Assembly: GCA_045539425.1 (NCBI GenBank)
Contig: JAZQFH010000036.1
Span: 1-64,000 of the forward strand
Length of the DNA stretch: 64,000 bases
Origin: RUG14871 sp045539425
GTDB taxonomy: Bacteria > Bacillota_I > Bacilli_A > Erysipelotrichales > Erysipelotrichaceae
Reading direction: 5' to 3'
Below, piece by piece: positions 34,639 through 46,650 of this stretch. Position 1 is the first letter of the stretch. Each line of letters opens with the position of its first letter. Position numbers and translations under genes: made by a program. The notes beneath the pieces are model-generated. The model saw only the letters and a program-made list of their open reading frames with translations. It was not told where the DNA came from and did not search any database.

Positions 34639-36039
34639 ATGATTATCGGCGACTGGTATCTGAAACTTCCACTGACAATCGGCAGCCTTTCCCCTCTCAG
34701 CGTATTCTATGCGGCGTTCCTTTTGGCCGTGTTTGTACCTTCGAGGATCTTTTCGGCAAGACTTCGCCCGCTGGTACTGGTTATTGCCAACGTTCTCTTT
34801 CTGCTCTCTTTCTCTCAATATCATCTGTATTTTGCCCTGGTGTTCTCCGCCATCGGCTATATCTCTTCGCTTTTCTTAATGCGTTATCCGAAAAAGAGCA
34901 TTCTTTTTCTATCCATATTTATATATATAGGCACGCTGTGCTATCTCAAGCACCCTGCCCTTTTCTCTCATTCTCTCAGCCTGCCGCTGGGCATCAGCTT
35001 TTATTCTTTCAAGATTATTTCCTACTTAGCTGATCTTTACCGTCAGAGTACGCAGGGAACACGCAACCCTTTGATTTACTTTTCCTATGTACTGTTCTTT
35101 CCAGCCGTGACGGCAGGCCCCATCCACCGCTTTGATGCGTTTTATGACACCATTTCCATGCCGCAGGAGCTGGATTATACCGAAGCCAAAAACGGCGGTT
35201 TCCAGCTGATCCTCGGCATTTACGAGAAGATCGTCTTCTGTGATTATCTGGGACTGATTGCCGCAAAAGCCCTCAGCCCGGAACTGTCGGGATATAACAC
35301 GCTGTTGGGTGTATTCCTTTATTCCCTGCAGATCTATCTTGACTTTGATTCCTATTCCAATATCGCCATCGGCTCTGCCAGACTGCTTGGCTTTGATGTG
35401 GGCAGAAACTTTCATTCCCCCTACCTTGCGGGAAGTCTGAAGGAATTCTGGAGAAGATGGCACATTTCCCTTTCCTCCTTCTTCCGTGATTATGTCTATA
35501 TCCCCTTAGGCGGAAACCGGAAAGGAAAACTGCGCACGTATTTCAATTTGATCATTGTCTTTCTTCTGAGCGGGCTCTGGCACGGCACGGGTTTCCACTT
35601 TGTGCTCTGGGGCTTACTGCACGCTCTTTTACAGATTGCGGAAGATCTGCTTGTGGGAAAACTTTTCAAAAAGCATCCCCGTCTGCAGGTATTGACCATT
35701 CCGTTTACCTTTGTGGCTGTCAGTCTGCTCTGGCTTGTCTTCCGCTCTTCCAATATGGCGGAAGTCAGTGGGATTTTACAGCGTATCGCTATGCGCGCGC
35801 CGCTTGATTTCACCCTGCTTGAGATGGGCAGAAATGAAATCTGCTGGATGATTGCCGTCATCGGCATCGTCTTTGTGAGCGATGTTCTGCGCAATTTCTT
35901 TGACATGCTGAACGTCTACAGCCGCCTCGCCTTCCCGCTTCGTTGGATCGGCTATGCCGTCCTGGTAGTCACCTTCCTGATTTTCGGGATCTACGGCGGC
36001 TCCTTTGAAGCGAGCGACTTTATCTATCAGTGGTTCTAG
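34639..36039 (+). CDS. MBOAT-family O-acyltransferase (AlgI/DltB-like)
   Basis: Multi-pass membrane acyltransferase of 466 residues with about 11 hydrophobic helices. MBOAT core: PHRFDAF-like GPIHRFD, LDFDSYSNIAIG, EFWRRWHISLS, DYVYIPLGGNRKG and the catalytic His in LSGLWHGTGFHFVLWG (about residue 315). It moves an acyl, usually acetyl, group across the membrane for transfer to a surface polysaccharide. ATG 34639 has AAGGAG 7 nt upstream; the longer frame (34525) overlaps the str promoter. The SGNH partner follows 3 bp later. Confidence 0.9.
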   Translation: MIIGDWYLKLPLTIGSLSPLSVFYAAFLLAVFVPSRIFSARLRPLVLVIANVLFLLSFSQYHLYFALVFSAIGYISSLFLMRYPKKSILFLSIFIYIGTLCYLKHPALFSHSLSLPLGISFYSFKIISYLADLYRQSTQGTRNPLIYFSYVLFFPAVTAGPIHRFDAFYDTISMPQELDYTEAKNGGFQLILGIYEKIVFCDYLGLIAAKALSPELSGYNTLLGVFLYSLQIYLDFDSYSNIAIGSARLLGFDVGRNFHSPYLAGSLKEFWRRWHISLSSFFRDYVYIPLGGNRKGKLRTYFNLIIVFLLSGLWHGTGFHFVLWGLLHALLQIAEDLLVGKLFKKHPRLQVLTIPFTFVAVSLLWLVFRSSNMAEVSGILQRIAMRAPLDFTLLEMGRNEICWMIAVIGIVFVSDVLRNFFDMLNVYSRLAFPLRWIGYAVLVVTFLIFGIYGGSFEASDFIYQWF

Positions 36040-36042
36040 CCT

Positions 36043-37488
36043 ATGAAACAGTTCATTAAAACACTGGGAAATCTGATACAGATCGTCATCAAACTGGCAC
36101 TGGCCATCGTGCTGGTCTTTTCCGCGTTCACCTATCTGAATAAGGTCTTCTATAATAAGGAAGTCTACCGGGCAGAGGACTTCAAGGCACTGCCGGAGCA
36201 CTGCGTGGATGTGCTGGTGCTCGGCTCCTCCCATGCCCAGTACTCCTTTAACCCCTCCTTCTACTATGAGGAAACGGGACTCTACTCCTATGTACTTGGC
36301 TCTTCCTGTCAGCCGTTTAAGGTCAGTTACCAGATGCTGAAGGAAGGATTAAAGACGCAGAGTCCGAAGACCGTGATTCTGGAGATCTATACCGCCTTAC
36401 CGCTGCGCTCACTTTGCGAAGGCGACAGCTGTTATGTCCGGGCAGAGTATGAGATGAGCGGAGAAGAGAAATACAATACGATTTCCTATCTTCCGGAAGA
36501 GAAAGCGGAAGCCTACCGCAATGACTTTCTGAACTACCATAACGACTGGCGGACACTCGAGGACTGGAAGGCACTGCTTCCGCAGAACGCTTTCAAAGAG
36601 AACAAGGATGCCCTCTACGACACCACCTTCGGCTATATCTTCAACCCGCCCAACTGGGAATTCGGCAATTTCTGGCCGCCGCACTACTTCATCAATACAC
36701 CGGAGATCCAGCTCAGGCAAGAGGATGTAGAAGCACTGAATGACATCTATGACCTCTGTCAGAAAAAGGACATCCGCCTGTATCTCTACAAGACACCGAT
36801 GGATGCCATGGATGAAGAAAACTACGCCTACGTAAAGGAAGTCTTTGCATGGGCGAAAGAACACGATGTGGAATACTATGATTTCCTGAAGCGGGCACCG
36901 GAGCTCGGTTACTTCATGAACCTGCATTCCGACTCCTATCACCCCTACCTCAACGGCTCCGCCATCATCACGCATGAGCTGGCAAACGTCACTACCACGG
37001 ACCGCTACAGTTATGCCCATACCGAAGTGGAATCCCTGACCGAGATCTACCGGCAGGTTGCTCAGGGATATACCATGCGCTACCTCCCCTATGAAGTGGA
37101 TCCGTTCAAGGTACTGGTGCGCTATCAGAATTCAAGCGGCTACGTGATCATTCACTACCTTGCCTCGGAAAGCGAGCCGCTGGAGGAACTGAAGCGTCCG
37201 CTGAACGCTCTGGCAAGAGAAAGCATCGATTACAGTCAAAACTATTTCGCCATCGTGCATAACGGAGAACTTCTCAGCAGCGGCCAGACCGGTGCAGCGG
37301 CGGAAGTGGACGGACATTTGATCAAGGTCAGTGCGGAAGGCATCTGGCTTGATGAGCACCGGCCGCACGTGGAAGGCCCGCTGACGCTGACCTTTATTAC
37401 CGACAATTACGAACAGTGGACCGAACATCATCTGGAATATCGCGGCTACACCTGGGAGTGGGGCTATCACTACTACACCAAAGACTGA
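36043..37488 (+). CDS. SGNH-fold surface O-acetylation partner protein (AlgJ/DltD-like)
   Basis: 481 residues with one N-terminal TM (about 12-33) and an outward catalytic domain. Nucleophile Ser in LVLGSSHAQYSF (about residue 61) and Asp/His in DSYHPYLNGS (about 296-305) give the SGNH/GDSL triad layout. A C-terminal beta-rich domain (about 350-481) follows, not recognised. It is paired with the MBOAT gene 3 bp upstream, the usual two-protein system where MBOAT exports the acyl group and the SGNH protein places it on the polymer. The acceptor polymer is unknown. Confidence 0.82.
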   Translation: MKQFIKTLGNLIQIVIKLALAIVLVFSAFTYLNKVFYNKEVYRAEDFKALPEHCVDVLVLGSSHAQYSFNPSFYYEETGLYSYVLGSSCQPFKVSYQMLKEGLKTQSPKTVILEIYTALPLRSLCEGDSCYVRAEYEMSGEEKYNTISYLPEEKAEAYRNDFLNYHNDWRTLEDWKALLPQNAFKENKDALYDTTFGYIFNPPNWEFGNFWPPHYFINTPEIQLRQEDVEALNDIYDLCQKKDIRLYLYKTPMDAMDEENYAYVKEVFAWAKEHDVEYYDFLKRAPELGYFMNLHSDSYHPYLNGSAIITHELANVTTTDRYSYAHTEVESLTEIYRQVAQGYTMRYLPYEVDPFKVLVRYQNSSGYVIIHYLASESEPLEELKRPLNALARESIDYSQNYFAIVHNGELLSSGQTGAAAEVDGHLIKVSAEGIWLDEHRPHVEGPLTLTFITDNYEQWTEHHLEYRGYTWEWGYHYYTKD

Positions 37489-37510
37489 TCATAATACAGA
37501 GAGAACATAA

Positions 37511-37540
37511 AAAATGGAGCGGGATTCCGCTCCATTTTCA
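37511..37540. terminator. Bidirectional terminator between the SGNH gene and rpoC
   Basis: Stem AAAATGGAGCGG / CCGCTCCATTTT with GATT loop; serves both convergent operons. Confidence 0.85.
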
Positions 37541-37555
37541 TATGTCTGGATTGTG

Positions 37556-40500
37556 TTATTCTTCCGTTTCTTCTTCAATTTCTTCCACAACTTCCACATC
37601 CTGTTCCGTTTCCGACAGGACTTCTACGGCTTCATCCGCAGCGATGCTCTGCTGCTCGTCGTACCTGGCATTTCTCGCTTCGCGCTCTTCCTTCATTTCC
37701 TGAGCAAGTGCCAGGATCTTTCTGGTTGTTTCGCGGTCTGCGTGAGAGCCTGTACCGGCAGGGATCATCTTACCGATGATGACGTTTTCCTTTAAGCCTC
37801 TCAGGTTATCGACTTTGCCGTTGATTGCGGCATCCGTTAATACCTTTGTGGTTTCCTGGAAGGATGCGGCAGACAGGAAGGAGTCTGTTTCGACAGCAGC
37901 CTTGGAGATACCTAACATGATGGCACCGAATGTTGCCGGACGTTTGCCCTGCATTAACATGTCGCGGTTGATGTTGGTGATGTTGGCCAGGGAGATGGTA
38001 ATGCCGGAGCTTAAGTCCGTATCACCCGGATCCACGACAACAACCTTACGCAGCATCTGACGGATCATGACTTCGATATGCTTATCGTTGATACCGATAC
38101 CCTGCGTGCTGTAAACTTTCTGAACTTCCTTCAGGATGTAATCCTGGGCTGCTCTGACACCGGCAACTTCCAGCAGTTCCTTCGGTGCGATCTGACCTTC
38201 TGTCAGTTCTTCACCGGCCTTGACGTAATCGCCGACCTTTAAGTCGAAGCGGATTGCCTGAGCATGGTCTGCCTTGTGTTCGATGGATTCGTTTGCGTTC
38301 GCAACAACGATCTTGGTGCCGTTGCCGTTTTCGTTTTCCTCGATGGAGACGACTTCACCGTCGATTTTGGAAATGACGGACACTCTCTTCGGAACACGTG
38401 CTTCGAATAATTCTTCAACACGCGGTAAACCCTGAGTGATGTCACTGCCGCCGGCAACGCCGCCCGTATGGAAGTTACGCATCGTCAGCTGTGTACCAGG
38501 TTCACCGATCGACTGTGCAGCCATGATACCGACTGCCTCACCAATCTCAACGATGTTGCCTGTGGCGATGTTACGGCCATAGCACTTCTTACAGATACCG
38601 TACTGGGATTCACAGCAGAGAACGTCTCTGATGTAGACCTGTTCGATACCGGCGTTGACGATTCTGTGAGCGATGTCATCATCGATGAATTCATCACTGG
38701 CGATAATCAGTTCGTTTGTATTCGGATCGTAGATGTCTTCCTTGGAATAACGGCCTACGATACGGTCGAATAAGGATTCAATGACCGAGTTTTCTCTCTC
38801 GTTCATGATTGTCTTGGCTAAGTATGCTCTGTCTGTTCCACAGTCTTCTTCGATGATGATAACATCCTGAGCAACGTCAACCAGACGTCTAGTCAGGTAA
38901 CCGGATTCTGCAGTCTTTAAGGCCGTATCCGTTAAACCTTTACGGACACCGTGCGTGGAAATAAAGAATTCACTCACGTTCAGACCTTCACGGAAGCAGG
39001 AATAAATCGGAACCTCGATGATGGAGGACTGATAACCCTTCTTACTCTTGGACTGAGTCGGTTTACCCATTAAGCCTCGCATACCGGCTAACTGTGTGAT
39101 CTGGGAAGCATTACCACGGGCTCCGGAGACCGCCATCATGTTGATGGTGTTCTTTCTCGGCATGTTGTCCATCAGTTCCTTACCGATCTGGTTCTTGATG
39201 TCTGTCCAGACCGCGTTCAGGTGTCTTTCCCATTCCGGTGCAGTTAACTTACCACGGTTGTATAACCGTTTCAGCGTATTGGCTTTCGCTCTTCCTTCTT
39301 CCACCAGTTCGTATTTGGACTTTTCAACGTTGATGTCGCTTAAGGCAACTGTCATACCGTATTTTGTGGAATACAGGAAGCCTAAGTCCTTGATCTTATC
39401 CAGGACTTCGGATGTGTGTTCAATGTGGTAGCGGCGGTAAACTTCCGCTACGACAGCACCCAGGTTCTTTTTCTTCAGGTCGCGTAAGACAGGTGTCTTG
39501 GCAAAGTATTCCTTGACGTCTGTTCCCGGAGCCAGGAAGTATTTATCCGGAGTGCCGGCGAAGTCTTCTGCGAAGGCTTCATTCAGATAAGGGAAGTCAC
39601 TCGGGAAAATCTCGTTGAAGATGACCTTACCGACAGTAGTGACGAGTAATCTCTTATTCTGTTCTTCCGTAAAGCCGTCTTTCTTTAAAGAGGAGGCACG
39701 GATCGCAATACGTGTATGCAGATGAACGACGCCCTCTTCATAAGCCTTGACGACTTCGTTCGGATTTGTGAAGACGTGACCTTCGTTATCACCGAAGACT
39801 CTCCATGCATCCGCCGATTTCTTGTCGCCTAACGCTTCCAGCTGATCGGCTTTTTCGTAGAATTCTTCCTTGGTTTCTTCCATGTTCAGATAGAAGTTAC
39901 CGAGGACCATGTCCTGTTCCGGTGTAACGATCGGCTGACCGGAGGCAGGGCCTAAGATGTTGTTGTTACCTAACATCAGGATCTTGGCTTCCGCACATGC
40001 TTCTTCGGAAAGAGGTACGTGAACGGCCATCTGGTCACCGTCGAAGTCGGCGTTGAATGCCGGACATACCAGCGGATGCAGACGGATCGCACGTCCTTCA
40101 ACCAGTTTCGGCATGAAGGCCTGGATACCAAGTCGGTGTAATGTAGGTGCACGGTTCAGCAGAACCGGACGGCGGGTAATGATATCTTCAACGATATCCC
40201 ATACTCTCGGGTCCTGTCTGTCGACCAGTTTTTCTGCTGTTTTCGGGTTGGAGGCAATTCCGGAATTGACCAGTTCGTTGATAACGAACGGACGGAATAA
40301 CTGGATTGCCATTTCTCTCGGCAGACCGCACTCATACATCTTGAGGTCCGGTCCAACCGCGATAACGCTACGTCCGGAGAAGTCGACACGCTTACCTAAC
40401 AGGTTCTGTCTGAAACGGCCCTGTTTACCCTTTAAGCTGTGGCTTAAGGATTTCAGTGCTCTTCCGCCCGCACCGGTGACCGGTTTGGAACGTCTGCCGT

Positions 40501-41392
40501 TGTCGATCAGAGCGTCGACAGCTTCCTGTAACATACGTTTTTCGTTCTGGACGATGATACTTGGCGTACCGAGTTCCAGTAACTTCTTCAGACGGTTGTT
40601 ACGTGTGATAACTCTGCGGTAGAGGTCGTTCAGATCGCTTGTGGCGAATCTGCCGCCGTCCAGCTGCAGCATCGGACGAAGATCCGGTGGAATAACCGGC
40701 AGAACTGTCAGAACCATCCATTCCGGTTTGTTGCCGGAGTTGATGAAGGCTTCGACTGTTTCCAGACGTTTGATCAGTTTCTTTCTCTTATCGCCCTGAG
40801 CATCTTTCAGCTCTTCTTTAATGTCCTGGTGTTCCTTTTCCAGGTCAACCTGTTCAAGTAACACTTTTACGGCTTCGGCACCGGTCTGCGCCTTGAAGGC
40901 GTTGGAACCGTAGATTGCCGTATTTTCACGGTATTCTCTTTCCGAAAGAATCTGCTTGTATGTCAGCTTCGTTTCACCCGGATCCGTAACGACCCAGCTG
41001 ACGAAGTAGACGACTTCTTCCAGAGCCTTCGGTGTGATATTCAGCAAGAGACTCATTCTGCTCGGAATACCTCTTAAATACCAGATATGTGCAACCGGAG
41101 CTGCCAGAGCAATGTGGCCCATTCTTTCTCTACGGACGGAGGATTTGGTAACCTCAACACCGCAGCGGTCACAGATGACGCCCTGATAACGGATTTTCTT
41201 ATATTTTCCGCAGTAACATTCCCAGTCCTTCGTCGGACCGAAAATTCTTTCGCAGAACAGACCGTCACGTTCCGGCTTCTGAGAACGGTAGTTGATTGTT
41301 TCAGGTTTCTTTACTTCACCATGGGACCATTCCAAAATACGTTCCGGGGAAGCAAGACCAATTTTCATTGACGCAAACTGATTTACACTCAT
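37556..41392 (-). CDS. rpoC: RNA polymerase subunit beta'
   Basis: 1278 residues. N-terminal zinc finger (CYCGKYKK...CDRCG), clamp, catalytic [12 protein letters not shown] with the three Mg-binding Asp, the trigger-loop region [19 protein letters not shown], the second zinc site [13 protein letters not shown] and an acidic C-terminal tail (E/V-rich, EEIEEETEE). It follows rpoB by 14 bp. No insertion of the proteobacterial type is present. Transcription ends at the shared terminator at 37511, not in rpsL as in B. subtilis. Confidence 0.98.
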   Translation of the reverse strand: MSVNQFASMKIGLASPERILEWSHGEVKKPETINYRSQKPERDGLFCERIFGPTKDWECYCGKYKKIRYQGVICDRCGVEVTKSSVRRERMGHIALAAPVAHIWYLRGIPSRMSLLLNITPKALEEVVYFVSWVVTDPGETKLTYKQILSEREYRENTAIYGSNAFKAQTGAEAVKVLLEQVDLEKEHQDIKEELKDAQGDKRKKLIKRLETVEAFINSGNKPEWMVLTVLPVIPPDLRPMLQLDGGRFATSDLNDLYRRVITRNNRLKKLLELGTPSIIVQNEKRMLQEAVDALIDNGRRSKPVTGAGGRALKSLSHSLKGKQGRFRQNLLGKRVDFSGRSVIAVGPDLKMYECGLPREMAIQLFRPFVINELVNSGIASNPKTAEKLVDRQDPRVWDIVEDIITRRPVLLNRAPTLHRLGIQAFMPKLVEGRAIRLHPLVCPAFNADFDGDQMAVHVPLSEEACAEAKILMLGNNNILGPASGQPIVTPEQDMVLGNFYLNMEETKEEFYEKADQLEALGDKKSADAWRVFGDNEGHVFTNPNEVVKAYEEGVVHLHTRIAIRASSLKKDGFTEEQNKRLLVTTVGKVIFNEIFPSDFPYLNEAFAEDFAGTPDKYFLAPGTDVKEYFAKTPVLRDLKKKNLGAVVAEVYRRYHIEHTSEVLDKIKDLGFLYSTKYGMTVALSDINVEKSKYELVEEGRAKANTLKRLYNRGKLTAPEWERHLNAVWTDIKNQIGKELMDNMPRKNTINMMAVSGARGNASQITQLAGMRGLMGKPTQSKSKKGYQSSIIEVPIYSCFREGLNVSEFFISTHGVRKGLTDTALKTAESGYLTRRLVDVAQDVIIIEEDCGTDRAYLAKTIMNERENSVIESLFDRIVGRYSKEDIYDPNTNELIIASDEFIDDDIAHRIVNAGIEQVYIRDVLCCESQYGICKKCYGRNIATGNIVEIGEAVGIMAAQSIGEPGTQLTMRNFHTGGVAGGSDITQGLPRVEELFEARVPKRVSVISKIDGEVVSIEENENGNGTKIVVANANESIEHKADHAQAIRFDLKVGDYVKAGEELTEGQIAPKELLEVAGVRAAQDYILKEVQKVYSTQGIGINDKHIEVMIRQMLRKVVVVDPGDTDLSSGITISLANITNINRDMLMQGKRPATFGAIMLGISKAAVETDSFLSAASFQETTKVLTDAAINGKVDNLRGLKENVIIGKMIPAGTGSHADRETTRKILALAQEMKEEREARNARYDEQQSIAADEAVEVLSETEQDVEVVEEIEEETEE

Positions 41393-41406
41393 CTTATCCC
41401 ATCCTC

Positions 41407-44400
41407 CTATTCCGCATATTCACTGGATTCATCATCGCCGAATCCGACAATTGTTTCCGGTAAGTCGTCTTCCATCTCAGGTGTGACCTGCGGAGCTGCC
41501 GGCATTGCACCGTTGTTTTCCGTTTCGATCGCATCCTTGATTTCTTCCTGTTCCATCTTCTTCATGTCGATCTCATTGCCGTTTTCGTCATAGAGGCGGA
41601 CATCAAGTGCCAGAGCCTGCAGTTCGTGTTTCAGAACGCGGAAGGATTCAGGAACACCCGGTTCAGGAATATCCTTGCCCTTGATGATGGCTTCGTATGT
41701 CTTTGTACGGCCTGTGATATCGTCAGATTTGATTGTCAGGATCTCACCTAATGTATACGCTGCACCGTAAGCTTCCAAAGCCCAGACTTCCATTTCCCCG
41801 AATCTCTGGCCGCCGTTCTGAGCTTTACCGCCCAGAGGCTGCTGAGTGACGAGGGAGTAAGGACCTGTTGCACGGGCATGCAGTTTGTCATCGACCATGT
41901 GTGCCAGTTTGATCATGTACATGACACCGACAGAAATTCTGTCATCGAACGGTTCGCCCGTCTTGCCATCATACAGGACCATCTTGCCATCCGGAGAGTT
42001 ATTCGCGGCTTTCATGATGTCCATTAACTCATCGTTGGAGATACCGTCGAAAACCGGAGTGGCATATTTGACACCCATCTTTCTGGCGGCCCAGCCTAAA
42101 GTGACTTCGAGGATCTGACCGATATTCATACGGGACGGAACACCGAACGGGTTCAGAACGATATCGATCGGAGTGCCGTCTGCCATGTAAGGCATGTCTT
42201 CTACCGGTAAGATACGGGAGATAACACCCTTGTTACCATGACGCCCGGCCATCTTGTCACCTTCGGAGATCTTACGTTTCTGGACGATGTAGACCTTGAC
42301 GATTTCGTTGACTCCAGGAGGCAGTTCATATCCGTCTTCTCTCTTGAAGAAGCGGACCATCTGGACAATTCCGGCACCGCCATGCGGGACCTTCAGGGAA
42401 TTGTCACGTACTTCACGGGATTTTTCACCGAAGATTGCCAATAACAGTTTTTCTTCCGGACTGATTTCGCTCTGTCCTTTCGGAGTGACCTTACCGACTA
42501 AGATGTCGCCTTCCTTGACTTCCGCGCCGACCATGACGACGCCTCTGGCGTTTAAGTGACGGCAGGAGTTTTCGGAAACGTTCGGAATATCTCTGGTGAT
42601 TTCTTCCGGACCAAGTTTTGTATCACGGACTTCCGTTTCATACTCTTCAATATGAATGGAAGTGTAAACGTCTTCCTTGACCAGACGCTCACTTAAAATG
42701 ATGGCGTCCTCATAGGAATATCCGTACCAAGGCATGTATGCGACGACAACGTTCTGACCTAAAGCCAGTTCGCCGTTTTCCATGGAAGGACCGTCAGCGA
42801 TGACATCGCCCTCATCAACACGTTCTCCGCGCGATACGATCGGATGCTGGTTGATGCATGTACCGGAGTTGCTTCTTCTGAATTTGGAAAGGTTGTATTC
42901 CTTAGTGCCGTCTTCCCCTTCGATGACGATACGGGAAGCATCAACGTAAGTAACGATACCGCTGTTCTTCGCGATCACGCCGCTGCCGGAGTCCTTGGCA
43001 ACACGGTATTCGATACCGGTACCGACCATCGGGGAATGCGGACGTAAAAGCGGAATTGCCTGACGCTGCATGTTCGCACCCATTAAGGCACGGGAAGCGT
43101 CGTCGTTTTCCAGGAACGGAATACAGGCAGTTGCGGCGGAAACGATCTGTTTCGGGGAAACGTCAGCGAGTTCGACGTCTTCTCTCTTCGCCATGATCGT
43201 CTCACCCTTCTTACGGGCAACAACCTCATCATTGGTTAAATAACCGTCATGAACTTCGTTGGCCTGAGCAATGATGTAATCCTGCTCATCATCCGCGGAG
43301 AGATACATGACATCTTCGGACACGTAACCGTTGGAAACCTTGCGGTACGGTGTCTGGATAAAGCCGTATTCATTCACCTTGGCATAAGTTGTCAGGTTGG
43401 AGATCAAGCCGATGTTCGGACCTTCCGGTGTTTCAATCGGGCAGATACGGCCGTAGTGAGTGGAGTGAACGTCACGGACTTCGTAGGAAGCACGCTCTCT
43501 TGTCAGACCACCCGGACCTAAGGCACTGATACGTCTCTTATTGGTCAGCTCGGCTAACGGGTTGACCTGGTCCATGAACTGGGACAGCTGGGATGAGGAG
43601 AAGAACTCCTTGATTGCTGCCGTCAGCGGACGGATGTTTGTCAGTGATTTCGGTGTTAAGGCAGAGACTTCACTGATGGACATTCTCTCCTTAACGGCAC
43701 GTTCCATACGGCTTAAACCGATACGGAACTGGTTCTGGATCAGCTCGCCGACCGTACGGATACGGCGGTTGCCCAGCATATCGATGTCGTCCACGTCGCC
43801 GACTGTATCCATCATGTTCAGCAGATAGCTGTAGGATGCATACATATCGGAGATCATGACCGTCTTCTTGTTGATCAGAGGATCCGTAGCGATGACTTTG
43901 ATCACATGATCGCTGTTCGCTGTTGTCGTGATCTTCGTGGTCTGAACGGCAGCACCGATCAGCCAAGCCTGAACGGAGTGATCCGCATTGACCAGGTTCA
44001 CGATTTCATTTTCTTCCGCATTGGAAAGTCTGGCGACCTGATGATCCGGCAGATAACGCATGGCTGCCAGCTTGTCATTGACCAGAACATCCTCGCCATC
44101 GCATAAGACACGGCCGAGAATGAATAAACGCTGGCCGTAATTCAGGACGCTGCGGACATTTTCCTTGTTGAGTAACACTTTGCGGGCAGTGATGGAAGCG
44201 TAGACAGGAACTTCTTCCACTTCCTTGGCCAGAGCCTTCACATCGTCTTCCGTTAAGACTGTACCCTGTTCCAGTGTCATCTGTTTCAGCTCAACATCCT
44301 TTGCCAGGATTCTGCCTGTTAAGGCAAACGTATGAGCTGTCGGAACGCTTGCGACATCCGGATGGGAGAACAGGTGGTTCAGCGGATAAGCTTCCACATG

Positions 44401-45543
44401 CTGGCCGTTTGCCAGTTCCACTTTCAGAGTGTCACGTTCCTCGCGGTTGATTTTCGTCCCGGCTTTATAAAGGACTTTGCCCTTTGCATTCTTGGCCGGT
44501 TCGGCAAGATAGAAACCGTCCAGGCGGTTGACCAGGCCGAGTTTCTTCTTTAATTTGTATCTTCCTGCCTTCGTTAAGTCATAACGTCTGGCATCGAAGA
44601 ACTTCGTGTTCATGACGTTGATGGAGCCTTCGAGTGTCGGGACTTCATCGGATCTCTGGTTCTCATAGATGTTCAAAAGCGCTTCATTGGTCGTCTTGAT
44701 CTTATCAGCTGCCAGAGTATTTGCCAGTTCTTCATAGTTTCCGAAGAAAGCCGTGTAAAGCAGAATGTAGAGATTCAGATACTCGCGCTCTTCGCCTTCT
44801 ACTAAGAACTCGCTGTTTCCCGTTAAGCCTAAGGCTTCCAGGAATGTTTCGATGGACGTGCTGTCAAGCGCATCCTCGTTCTTTTCGTAGTTCAAACCGA
44901 GGCCGATTGCCTTGAATAAGATCGTGGACAGGATCTTTCTCTTTCTGTCGACGCTCATATTCACGATTCTGCCTAAGCTTGCCTTTTTGGAATCCGTCAT
45001 GAATTCCAGCCATGTTCCACGGCTCGGAATCAGTTCGGAGTTATAGACTTCACGACCTGTCTTGTCTTCCGTAGTGATTTCATAGTAAGCACCCGGAGAA
45101 CGGACGATCTGGCTGACGATAACACGTTCGGCACCGTTAATGATAAAGGTACCTGTTTCCGTCATCATCGGCATGTCGCCGAAATAGACATCTTCGTATT
45201 TGGTGATGACTTCACCCGTGGAACTGTCCATGATTTCCAGTTCCATTTTTGCCTTTAATAAGGCCGTATAGTTCGTTTCACGAATTTTAGCTTCGTCCAC
45301 GCTGTACTTTGGTTCCGCAAATTCGTAATCGAGGAATTTCAGACGGATGCTGCCGCTGTAGTTCGTAATCGGATAAATCTCTTCGAAAACCTCGCGGATT
45401 CCTTCATCTTTGAACCATTTAAAGGAATCTGTCTGGATTTCGACTAAATTCGGCAATTCCAGAGTACCGCTGACTTTGGAATAGTCCCGACGACTGGCTT
45501 TTTTACCAAGTTGAACTTCCTTGTATGCTTGTTTGTTTTCCAT
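41407..45543 (-). CDS. rpoB: RNA polymerase subunit beta
   Basis: 1378 residues from ATG 45543 (AAAGGAT SD 8 nt upstream; the ATG at 45552 overlaps the SD). The rifampicin pocket reads [20 protein letters not shown]: relative to E. coli this has Asn at 526 (codon 43540-43542), Val at 518, Ala at 522 and Leu at 524. Asn526 is the substitution associated with natural rifampicin insensitivity in Mollicutes. The catalytic and bridge-contact blocks ([18 protein letters not shown]) are intact. An acidic C-terminal tail follows. Order: ybxB-rpoB-rpoC. Confidence 0.98.
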   Translation of the reverse strand: MENKQAYKEVQLGKKASRRDYSKVSGTLELPNLVEIQTDSFKWFKDEGIREVFEEIYPITNYSGSIRLKFLDYEFAEPKYSVDEAKIRETNYTALLKAKMELEIMDSSTGEVITKYEDVYFGDMPMMTETGTFIINGAERVIVSQIVRSPGAYYEITTEDKTGREVYNSELIPSRGTWLEFMTDSKKASLGRIVNMSVDRKRKILSTILFKAIGLGLNYEKNEDALDSTSIETFLEALGLTGNSEFLVEGEEREYLNLYILLYTAFFGNYEELANTLAADKIKTTNEALLNIYENQRSDEVPTLEGSINVMNTKFFDARRYDLTKAGRYKLKKKLGLVNRLDGFYLAEPAKNAKGKVLYKAGTKINREERDTLKVELANGQHVEAYPLNHLFSHPDVASVPTAHTFALTGRILAKDVELKQMTLEQGTVLTEDDVKALAKEVEEVPVYASITARKVLLNKENVRSVLNYGQRLFILGRVLCDGEDVLVNDKLAAMRYLPDHQVARLSNAEENEIVNLVNADHSVQAWLIGAAVQTTKITTTANSDHVIKVIATDPLINKKTVMISDMYASYSYLLNMMDTVGDVDDIDMLGNRRIRTVGELIQNQFRIGLSRMERAVKERMSISEVSALTPKSLTNIRPLTAAIKEFFSSSQLSQFMDQVNPLAELTNKRRISALGPGGLTRERASYEVRDVHSTHYGRICPIETPEGPNIGLISNLTTYAKVNEYGFIQTPYRKVSNGYVSEDVMYLSADDEQDYIIAQANEVHDGYLTNDEVVARKKGETIMAKREDVELADVSPKQIVSAATACIPFLENDDASRALMGANMQRQAIPLLRPHSPMVGTGIEYRVAKDSGSGVIAKNSGIVTYVDASRIVIEGEDGTKEYNLSKFRRSNSGTCINQHPIVSRGERVDEGDVIADGPSMENGELALGQNVVVAYMPWYGYSYEDAIILSERLVKEDVYTSIHIEEYETEVRDTKLGPEEITRDIPNVSENSCRHLNARGVVMVGAEVKEGDILVGKVTPKGQSEISPEEKLLLAIFGEKSREVRDNSLKVPHGGAGIVQMVRFFKREDGYELPPGVNEIVKVYIVQKRKISEGDKMAGRHGNKGVISRILPVEDMPYMADGTPIDIVLNPFGVPSRMNIGQILEVTLGWAARKMGVKYATPVFDGISNDELMDIMKAANNSPDGKMVLYDGKTGEPFDDRISVGVMYMIKLAHMVDDKLHARATGPYSLVTQQPLGGKAQNGGQRFGEMEVWALEAYGAAYTLGEILTIKSDDITGRTKTYEAIIKGKDIPEPGVPESFRVLKHELQALALDVRLYDENGNEIDMKKMEQEEIKDAIETENNGAMPAAPQVTPEMEDDLPETIVGFGDDESSEYAE

Positions 45544-45595
45544 TAAAGCCATCCTTTCATAGGGTGATGGATTGCCATCTTCCCCGTCTGCAATA

Positions 45596-46207
45596 TTAAC
45601 AATCAGATTCCGCAGGCATTCTGCGGCATCTCAATATGTAATATCCCTTGTCCCTTGTTATCACTTCACAGTTGTGAAACAAAGATTCAAGCTTCTTCAT
45701 GGCGCTTGGTGCGCCCTGTTGTTTACGTATGACGACCCAAAGCGAACCGTTGATCACAAGATGTTCATATGCCTCTTCGAAGAAGCGGTATACAACTTCC
45801 TTGCCGGCCCGGATCGGGGGATTGGTGATGACGGTGTCAAAGGTTTTCTCCCCTTTGTAACCGTCAGAGACGATCGCATTAACGCTTGCCTGATTCTTAT
45901 CCTTGTTTTCAAGCGTCAGTTCAACGGCACGCGAATTGATATCCACCGCCGTTACGTTGCCGCCGGTCAGCCGGGATACGACGACCGAAAGCAATCCATA
46001 ACCGCAGCCGAGGTCTAAGATCTCCTTTTCGTTTCCGTCACGGGACTCTGCGAAGCAGGTTAACAGGAGTTCGCTTCCGTAGTCCGGACGGTCTTTGGAG
46101 AAGACCCCGGCGTCAGTTGTGAAGTAATAACAAATGCCCAAAAACCGGAAAGGAATTTCTTTCCGGTTATGGTGCATTTCTGTGTTATCGGTAAAATAAT
46201 GACTCAA
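45596..46207 (-). CDS. ybxB: RsmC-like class I methyltransferase (YbxB type)
   Basis: 203-residue SAM-dependent methyltransferase equivalent to the single-domain YbxB of B. subtilis, which also sits between rplL and rpoB and corresponds to the C-terminal half of RsmC (16S rRNA guanine-N2 methylation). SAM motif [11 protein letters not shown] (about 64-74), acidic end of strand 2 AVDINSRA, and the base-methylating motif TNPPIRAGK. Start is TTG at 46207: AAGGAGG lies 8 nt upstream and no ATG is near. Confidence 0.88.
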   Translation of the reverse strand: MSHYFTDNTEMHHNRKEIPFRFLGICYYFTTDAGVFSKDRPDYGSELLLTCFAESRDGNEKEILDLGCGYGLLSVVVSRLTGGNVTAVDINSRAVELTLENKDKNQASVNAIVSDGYKGEKTFDTVITNPPIRAGKEVVYRFFEEAYEHLVINGSLWVVIRKQQGAPSAMKKLESLFHNCEVITRDKGYYILRCRRMPAESDC

Positions 46208-46256
46208 GTTATCGCCTCCTTGGCAATAACATCATCCATGCAATCCAATCGTGGAA

Positions 46257-46634
46257 TTATTTAATTTCGACAACAGCGCCGGCTTCCATTAATTTCTTCT
46301 TAATTTCGTCGGCTTCTTCCGGTTTGACCTTTTCCTTGATCGTTGCCGGTAACTTATCAACTAAGCCCTTAGCTTCGACTAAGCCCTTGCCAGTGACTTC
46401 TTTGACAACCTTGATAACTGCAACTTTAGCCTGACCAACTTCAGTTAAGATGACATCAACTTCGGATGGGCCTGCTGCTGCGGCTTCTTCTTCGACCGGT
46501 GCTGCAACGCCAGCTGTCGGCATAGCTGCAGTAACGCCGAATTCTTCTTCGATCGCCTTAACTAAGTCGTTAAGTTCGATAATAGTCATTTCCTTTAAGG
46601 AAGCAATGATTTCTTCATTTGTTAATTTTGCCAT
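46257..46634 (-). CDS. rplL: Ribosomal protein L7/L12
   Basis: 125 residues: N-terminal dimerisation part beginning [16 protein letters not shown], an Ala/Glu-rich hinge (about 38-55) and the C-terminal factor-binding domain [20 protein letters not shown]. It forms the stalk that recruits GTPase factors. It follows rplJ by 16 bp. Confidence 0.98.
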   Translation of the reverse strand: MAKLTNEEIIASLKEMTIIELNDLVKAIEEEFGVTAAMPTAGVAAPVEEEAAAAGPSEVDVILTEVGQAKVAVIKVVKEVTGKGLVEAKGLVDKLPATIKEKVKPEEADEIKKKLMEAGAVVEIK

Positions 46635-46650
46635 TTTCTTTTCCTCCTAA

